Part shown: piece by piece, positions 57,301-64,000 of the stretch | Layout: each line of letters opens with the position of its first letter | Numbering within the stretch: position 1 is the first letter of the stretch | Assembly (NCBI GenBank): GCA_022813625.1 | Contig: JAKLMB010000047.1 | Coordinates: 125,217-189,216 of the forward strand | Direction: 5' to 3' | From: Aaosphaeria pasadenensis | Lineage: Eukaryota; Ascomycota; Dothideomycetes; Pleosporales | DNA: 64,000 bases | Program-made: the position numbers and the translations under genes | Notes under the pieces: generated by a model | The model's input: the letters and a program-made list of their open reading frames with translations, nothing else | Database searches by the model: none | What the model was told of the DNA's origin: nothing

Positions 57301-60300
57301 TGTATCATGGTGACATGAACGTGGGGTTGGGGGTTTTCTGGCTTGCTAATAAGGTATCAAAGTCAAGGGGGTCACCAAAAGGAAAGAAAGAAAAGAAAGG
57401 TCCACAAAGACGCGAGCGCCGGGAATAGCAGGGAGGGTCACGATGGAGCGATGGGGCGGTGGAGCATCGGTGGAGTCGCTGGAGAAATAATAGGTAGTCT
57501 TGATGGAAGGATTGAAAGAATCATCATGGAGCGCCCATCCGAGAATACGGGAGGCAACATGTGCACAGGATGCCCTTCCATTCACTTTCCCAAGCCACAA
57601 ACAAGGTGAATATAGCAATCAATGAATAAATCAAGGAAGGAGGTAGCTACGGAGTACTGTTTATAGGTAATCAGGTGTGCATATGGTATAGACACAGATG
57701 AAATATTACGTACCAGTGGATAATAGCACGACGGAAGACCGAGGAAACGACCCGCTAACCGTCGGCCCATTCTCCGGTGTGGAGCAGAACTACGAAATAC
57801 GACCAAGTAGCTCCAATTACCTAGGTACCTACTCCGTCCTCCGTACAGTAAGTAACTATGCTTTCACCACTGCAATGACTGAGCGATGGTGCTGGGCCTT
57901 TTGAAGGACGATAGAATCCTGCGGGAAGAGAGGGAAGGTTTGAATGAATGATGGCTTTTTTGATTAGCAACCCTCGCTACAGGCAATCTATTGATATTAT
58001 TCTCTTCCCCAAAGCGCACGCACACAATCATCCACCTACAAGTTCTTGGAAGTTTAAACAGATGACGTTGAAAATCATTATTCACCTATGATAACGACGA
58101 TGCGTTGTGTAAAACATAGCTGGAATACCAAGTGTAGGCAAAGATAGATAATCGAAAGTCATGATAAGATGAGAAAGAGATAGGGAGGTATGTAATTAAA
58201 CAACAAGCTTGAGACAGCAAGAGACTGCTTCGGCAACGTGCCCAGACTGGGCCATGGTGCGTGCTGGTGGTTCTGATGGATGGTCCTAGCCCCTGTCCTT
58301 GTCCTCATCCTCGTCTTTGACATGGCCCTGGTCCTGGACTCCTGGACCGCTGGTGCATCTGGTGCTGCTTCTTGCGTGTGCTGCTACTGCGAACGTCATG
58401 CATGCACGTCTCGTCTCCTTAAGCCACTCCGCTGGATCACTTCTCCCTCCCAGCAAGACAGCACGTACCCAACTTCCCTATCTAGCCTGCACGTCAAATT
58501 CCCCTGATCTCATCCCCATCCACAATTTTTTTTGGATAGCTCCACGCTTGCTAAGGACATGCAGTGACGTTGAATGACATTAGCTCAGGCTATTGGCCCG
58601 GTCTACGGAGTATATTGGGCGACATCGATTGACATATGCCCACGCGTAGACCCTGCTGTGTAACATTACGCCCACTATCCGGAACAATGCGTTGTGGTGA
58701 ATAGGTGGCAGAGTCCAGATGCTCCGTATTGGAAGATAGCTGTACCTACATGCAATTACGCTGTGTAGTAACGGCAGGGCCAGTAGTAGGGGATTGGGAA
58801 TTTTGGGATAGCACCTCTACTGGCTAGTGCAGGAGGAATTGGGAACAAGGCTTCTCGGGCCTATGGTAGCGAAATGAACGACTGTGGAGAAAGGACTGCC
58901 CTTGATGGCCAATTCCAGCGTTTTGCAGCAGCCTGTCACACTTGCTTGTTGTTCCCATCGCACCTATCCCTGCATGCTGCGTGTTGCCTGTGTGCTGGGT
59001 AGACTACTTACCTTACCAAGTTACCACTTTACGAGTAACTCGTACATACATACATACTAGTTTTGGCAGATAATGGTCATCCGTATCCCCTGACGAGGGA
59101 CACTGCCCTGTCTCTCCACAAGTACGTACGTACGTACATACACTTACTTACATACGACAAATAGACGCCCCCCTGTAAACGAATGCTGGACAAGAGTTGC
59201 TGCGCATGGGATAGTAAATACCGTAATCAACTTGCAATATTTTAGCACACTTTACTTCGCCGACTCTTCTCCTCTACCCCTTGGAAGGCTTGCAGCGAGA
59301 CCAGTAAGCAGTTGGTTGCCACAGCGCATGAAAATTTGTTCGTTTACCTGCGTGAGTTGTTTTGCTGGTTCGAATTGGTTTGCGTCGCATTGTCGGTGAT
59401 TAGTGGTGGGTTGGGCGCCTCGGAACCACAGGGCGCCGCTACTGGCGAAGTGTGCAACTCGCATTCTGTATGAAGTAACAATATGGTGTATGAACACACT
59501 GCGACAGTTGCAATTGACATATGCTCGTGCCCCAGAGTCTCAAATTTCGTGATGATATTGACATCGAGCATGGCACCCCTGTCTGCGACCACGCCCACCC
59601 CTCCCTCTCCCATGGTCGTCGTTCGGAGCGCACGTACACACAGAGCTTGGCTCCAAACGAACCACGACCGCTGCGCTTGGTCCCTTCTGCTATCTTTGCT
59701 GGGTGCTGCAGCGTGCTTTGATGCCGGCGGGCCCCTTACAGATGACGGCCTCGGGAGGGAAACAGAGTTTGATGGGAAAGGGTTCGCGATGGCTCCGAGG
59801 CCCCGTATCCTGTAGCCGGGATGACAGGGTAGCACCAAAGACACCAGAGAGCTACTCTACTGGATATGTACGGAGTACTGTGAATGGATTAGTTTTTGCG
59901 ACGACGCCAATGGGAGCCGGAAACCGCCTCTGGCGCTGATGGTGCGCCAAACAGATGGTGCTGTCGCGGCGTCAGACCGTCGAGGGGTGACAGGCAGAGC
60001 CAGCAGGCCAGGTAGGGATAGGCAGGGAAAGGAAAAGGTAGTTAGGGGAGGAAGACTGGTAACTAGACAATCCACTAAGTCACTAGGTAAGTAAGAGTTG
60101 GAAGTTGGTGTAGGGACAGTGAAAGATGGTAGGGTATTATTTCTTCTACTCGGTAGGTGTACGGAGTAATACTGGAATGGTCCTCGTAGGTGTAGGCGGC
60201 GGGCATCAACTACTGGTGGAATGTAAAGGAATGTGAATATCTTTTCCTCAATCCGACCTACCACAGCGTGGCCTTCTCATCGACAACGCCAACGTCAACT

Positions 60301-62541
60301 GTAGACAGGATTTCAACCAGTCAACAGTCATTTAGTGAGTCAAAGGGACGAGTACAGCACACTCAGTCAAATGTCAGTCACTCAGTCAGTCGATTAGGCC
60401 TTCAATCATTAATCAATCATCAATGATGAATCATTTAATCATCCCACCAGACCAGAAATATCCATACACCACTCCTTACTATTTCCACCAAACACTATAT
60501 ACTATTTAATACGTCTATGTTGAGATAGATACCCCGCTTGTGCTCGTGCTCATATTCATGTTCATGCTCATGGCTGATATCTAGTCATGCTATGTACCTA
60601 CTGGCTGCTTACTATCGTACCCAATGGTTATCTCCAGACTTACAAGTACACACTCGACTTCGTCTCGTCTCCATTCGGCTACATAAATGATGTTCATCGG
60701 CCCTCGAGATTAACCACACATGCAAAGTACACATAGCTGTAAGCGTGGGGGCTGCATTTCCTCTGTTTTTCGTCTTCCTCGGAGTCGTCTGAGCAAAGAC
60801 TGAGGGAATCCTTTCGTAGACGTATCGACGTATGTGCATACCTACATTGCATACATACAAAGAACACACATGTAGTTGTTGCCAACGTAATTAGCCACCT
60901 TTTCTACCTTACAGACAAAGTAGTAACATGTATAATTACATACAAAGATGGTTAGATACCCAGAGAAACTGGTGGCAGTCCGTGCACAGCTCATCCATCC
61001 CGCACATCATTCATTGAGTTGGCTCAAGCGGCGGCATCCACACATCCACATCCATCCACTTCCACTTCCATGTCCACTTACTTCCATGTCCCCATCCACA
61101 TCCACATTTTGCCTGTCCAACTACTAACCACTACTGCCACTACTACTTCGACAAGAGTACCTACGATAGGACAGGTACGGAGTACAGGGAGAGAGACTGG
61201 AACACACGGACACATGCATACATACTACATGCCTACTTACTTACTGACCTAACCACCTACTACAGTATACTCTATACACAGTACCTACCGACGAGCTACA
61301 TACCTACACCTACACATACACATACACCCACACGGACTATGTCAATGCACAAGCCCATATCCTTGTTCTACAAGCTACTACTAGACCCATCCTTGTTCCA
61401 TCCATCCCCATCCCCCATCACCCTTCCCATCCCATCCCTCTCCCATGCACAGGGTTTCTCCCACCTCCTGCCAGACCGGCGCAAGATCGTCCTGTTCATG
61501 GCCAAGCCACCAGGATCGAATGCTCAATCTCGTGTGAATTGGGCGCGCCAACGCGACTCACCTGTCGTGGTAGTAGCGTGCGTTGCCCTTCGCCACTTTT
61601 AATCATCTGCAGACACTCCTCTAGCCATACAGCGCTTTGCAAAAATATCCATCCTGCAATTCCCGACAGTTCTACTATTCTTCTTCGCTCAACCTCTTTG
61701 CTTTTTTCTTCTTTTTTCCTACTGTATCTTCCGGCCCACCCCTGGTTTGGATTGGATCTGGCTGGCTCTTTCTTTTCTTTCTTGTGTCTGGTGTCTGTCG
61801 ATATCTGTGTCTGGTGTATGCAGGCTCTTTGTTGTATGTGTGTATATGTGTGTCTGCCAGTGTGAATGCACCTCTGCCTGTTCAGTCTGCATCCATAGTC
61901 AACGTGGGATACCAGACCAAGCAGGAAAGCTTACATAGGCGACGATAGGCCCTCGACCGCACACCATTAGGCCTCAAAAGATCGTCACTGTCACCCCGTC
62001 CCTCACCACTGTTGGATCCGGTACCTCACTATACTGTCCTGTGGCCCTAGCCGTCGGAACATCCGCCTGCAGAATTGAAGCGCCTAATATCCCATGGCAT
62101 GGTTGATCGTCCGCGACCGCACTCGCCAGTAACTCCCGAACACAGACCCAGATCGAATAGTGCGGGCTCCAACGTTTAGAAAGCCACTCCACTGTTCAAA
62201 TCCGCTTAGGTAGGTCTTCCGTTGTCCCTTGAATAGCTTTGCCTTCATATTACATACTACTTACTGCACTTTCACTACACCTGAACCTCACTATCACTTA
62301 CTCCCCTCTATCATTTGCCCCCTCCCCTCTCCTCCATCTTACCTTCCACTCCTTCGTCATTCCTATTCATGTCTTGACGTCTTGATGTATCGAGTCTAAG
62401 ACCTTCTCAGGCTCTCAGGCTCTCCATCGTACCATCTCCAACCCTCTCTTGTCTATCTTTTCTCGCTTTCACGGATTCTCCATATGCGCTGGACGTCTTC
62501 ACGGGGTAACACTCGACAGGTGCGACAGCGTTACGCCTCCT
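54321..62541. other. Gene-poor region, right part; long upstream region of the Zn2Cys6 gene
   Basis: Over 8 kb without a supported gene. It carries four TACGGAGTA copies in 57.6-60.2 kb and one at 61176, GTAC/CATA microsatellites (59118-59145, 61205-61330), a TCAATCA/ATGATGAAT short repeat (60395-60440), and CCATCC-rich sequence (61375-61450) grading into a CT-rich leader up to 62541. This composition resembles the upstream region of the RING gene at 35-38.8 kb. Confidence 0.55.
59118..59152. repeat. GTAC/TACA microsatellite
   Basis: Tandem GTAC units (ACGTACGTACGTAC) running into CATACA and CTTACTTA units. Confidence 0.75.
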
Positions 62542-64000
62542 ATGGCTGTGGGATTGGAGTACCGCACCAACAAATCTGCCTCTAGCTTGGACCAAGCGTT
62601 GCTTTTGCAGCCCGCCAGGAACGCAATGTCCTTTAACTCTTCACTGGCCAATGCATCTGGACTCGCATTGTCTACGGAGACCGCCTCCGTTCCAAGCTCT
62701 GAGCATCTCCCCACCTTCGATCCTACCATTGCGGCCCAAACCGTAGATCAATCGCCTCTCCAGCAGGCGAACAAAAAGAGACGACCCTCCAAGGGCAAAG
62801 TCCAAACCGATCTTCGACGGGTGTCTTCAACGCCACACATGCGCAATCTTGCCCTCCAGACCACCGCTGGCGACCTCTCGCCCACTGCCGACAAGCGGCG
62901 GAACAAGCTGGGCTACCATCGCACCTCAGTTGCTTGCGGTAAGCTAGCTGTTACATCAGTATTTCGTGTCTGCTGGCAGGTCACTGACCTTCTAATGTGT
63001 AGGACATTGTCGACGTAGGAAGATCCGGTGCCTAGTAGCGCAGGATGACCCCCAAGGTCGTTGCGCCAACTGCATTCGACTGAAGAAGGAATGTAACTTC
63101 TACCCAGTGGAACAGAATCCGGAGAACCAACCACGCGCTCCGACTACCGCGTCGACGGAGACAGGAAGTGGTGCGCCAGTGTCGTCTACTACATCCTCAC
63201 CTCACCATCCCTCAGCTGCAGGAGAGAAAGTAGACGAGTTCCGACCACCTTTTCCAGGGCCACCTCTTCAAACCTCCAAGTTTGCAGCGCAACCAGATGT
63301 TGAGATAGACCCCAATCTATCTGGTCCACCCAGCGCGAGTGAGTATAAACCGCAAGAGTGAGAAGGTGCTATCTCCGAAGCTAATAGTCGTAGTGCAATT
63401 ACAACACCCACCTTACACTTACCCGCCGGCGATAGAGACGCAGTGGAACACGCCTGCATACCTACCATCTTCTTCTGTGGCGGAATCCTCCCCTTCTTCG
63501 TCTGGATTTTGGCAGCCCTCGCCATCGACCGCAAACTCGGCTTACGGTAGCGATTCTAATGTTTCTGGAGGGCGCACTCCAGCAACCATGAGCACTGCAT
63601 CTACCATGTCCTATGCAGGTCACCAAGATCCCCATGGTTGGAATCAGCCGAGCATGCAGCCCCCCGGCAGGTCCATGTCCTTCCCAAATATCGAAGGGGT
63701 CGGCCCCTCGCAATACGCAAACCCAGGGCTTGGTATCCAACACGACTATTCTCGCCGAACATCGCCATACCCGTACCCCACGACGATCGACACGAACCCA
63801 GCGACATTGCACAGCACGACTACCCTCGGGAGCAATGGCTCAGCTCCCCTGTCTGCGCCCATACTTCCCAATCAACACCAACAGTTCAACTACCCCGCAC
63901 CTTGGAATCCTTTTGGGGGGATGCCGCAAAGCGCAGGCCATGAAATGCCTGCTCAGCCTCGATCTATGAGCGTACAATGGTATCATGAATCAGGGCAACT
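62542..64000 (+). CDS. Zn2Cys6 transcription factor, N-terminal part (gene continues off the right edge)
   Basis: Fungal binuclear zinc-cluster DNA-binding regulator. Three exons so far: 62542-62938, 63003-63338, 63394 to beyond 64000; about 446 residues are visible. The ATG at 62542 is the first in frame (the frame opens earlier only with TTG); a later ATG at 62626 (MSFNSSLANA) is also possible. The zinc cluster at about 131-163 is split by the first intron after VAC-G: CGHCRRRKIRCLVAQDDPQG then RCANCIRLKKEC, with all six Cys in C-x2-C-x6-C-x8-C-x2-C-x6-C spacing. Before it lies a basic segment (NKKRRPSKGK) that may be the nuclear signal. After it, the protein is Ser/Pro/Tyr-rich and disordered up to QPRSMSVQWYHESGQL at the edge. 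Target genes are unknown. Confidence 0.92.

Noticed and set aside
59344..59844. 166-codon minus-strand frame, longest in the gene-poor region
   Set aside because: Mixed composition with no domain, overlapped by several equal frames on both strands; likely chance in GC-rich sequence.
1..64000. CRISPR arrays, intact transposons, rDNA other than 5S
   Set aside because: No regularly spaced repeats, transposase or reverse transcriptase domains, or 18S/28S sequence were seen.

Overview
The window is nuclear DNA of a filamentous ascomycete (Pezizomycotina). The signs are many short GT-AG introns (about 50-120 nt, several with a CTAAC/CTAAT branch site), a Dbf2/SidB septation kinase, a Pex14/17-like docking peroxin with a long N-terminal extension, a Pth11-like fungal rhodopsin-domain protein, and a single 5S rRNA gene lying alone between protein genes. 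The class (Leotiomycetes, Sordariomycetes, Dothideomycetes or Eurotiomycetes) cannot be fixed from the sequence by eye. All exon joins were worked out by hand from splice motifs, reading frame and family expectation.

Layout, left to right: the 5' part of a sugar transporter running off the left edge (-); a small Pro/Cys-motif protein at 3.0 kb (+); mitochondrial GatC (-) divergent from alpha-SNAP/SEC17 (+, ten exons); a 5S rRNA gene (+); a seven-helix rhodopsin-domain membrane protein (-); INO80-complex subunit IES2 (-) divergent from a Pex14-family peroxin (+); a DUF726/MIL1 hydrolase-like protein (+); ribosomal protein L43 (+); an FAD amine-oxidase-like protein (-) divergent from the Qb-SNARE VTI1 (+); a possible DEDDh-nuclease-like protein (+); a secreted GMC oxidoreductase (+); a poly-glycine single-pass membrane glycoprotein (+); SMC5 (-) and fumarase (-); a RING-H2 protein behind a 3.8 kb upstream region (+); the Dbf2/SidB kinase (+); a 943-residue coiled-coil protein (-); a decayed ferric reductase (-); about 13 kb with no recognisable gene; and the start of a Zn2Cys6 transcription factor running off the right edge (+).

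The first 47 kb is ordinary, dense, mostly housekeeping fungal sequence: vesicle fusion (SEC17, VTI1), peroxisome import, chromatin and genome maintenance (IES2, SMC5), translation (RPL43, GatC, 5S), TCA cycle (fumarase) and septation (Dbf2). They are not a pathway cluster. The right-hand 15 kb is different: a pseudogene, then a long non-coding stretch leading to a regulator gene.

The most unusual non-genic signal is the 9-mer TACGGAGTA/TACTCCGTA. I counted 13 copies, all between genes, where about 0.5 would be expected by chance. Other points worth a second look are the isolated 5S gene, two stop-free 57-nt introns, 12- and 13-nt microexons in SEC17, the odd order of nuclease-like motifs in the 22.3 kb gene, and the ferric reductase relic. 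I found no CRISPR array, no intact transposon and no secondary-metabolite cluster.
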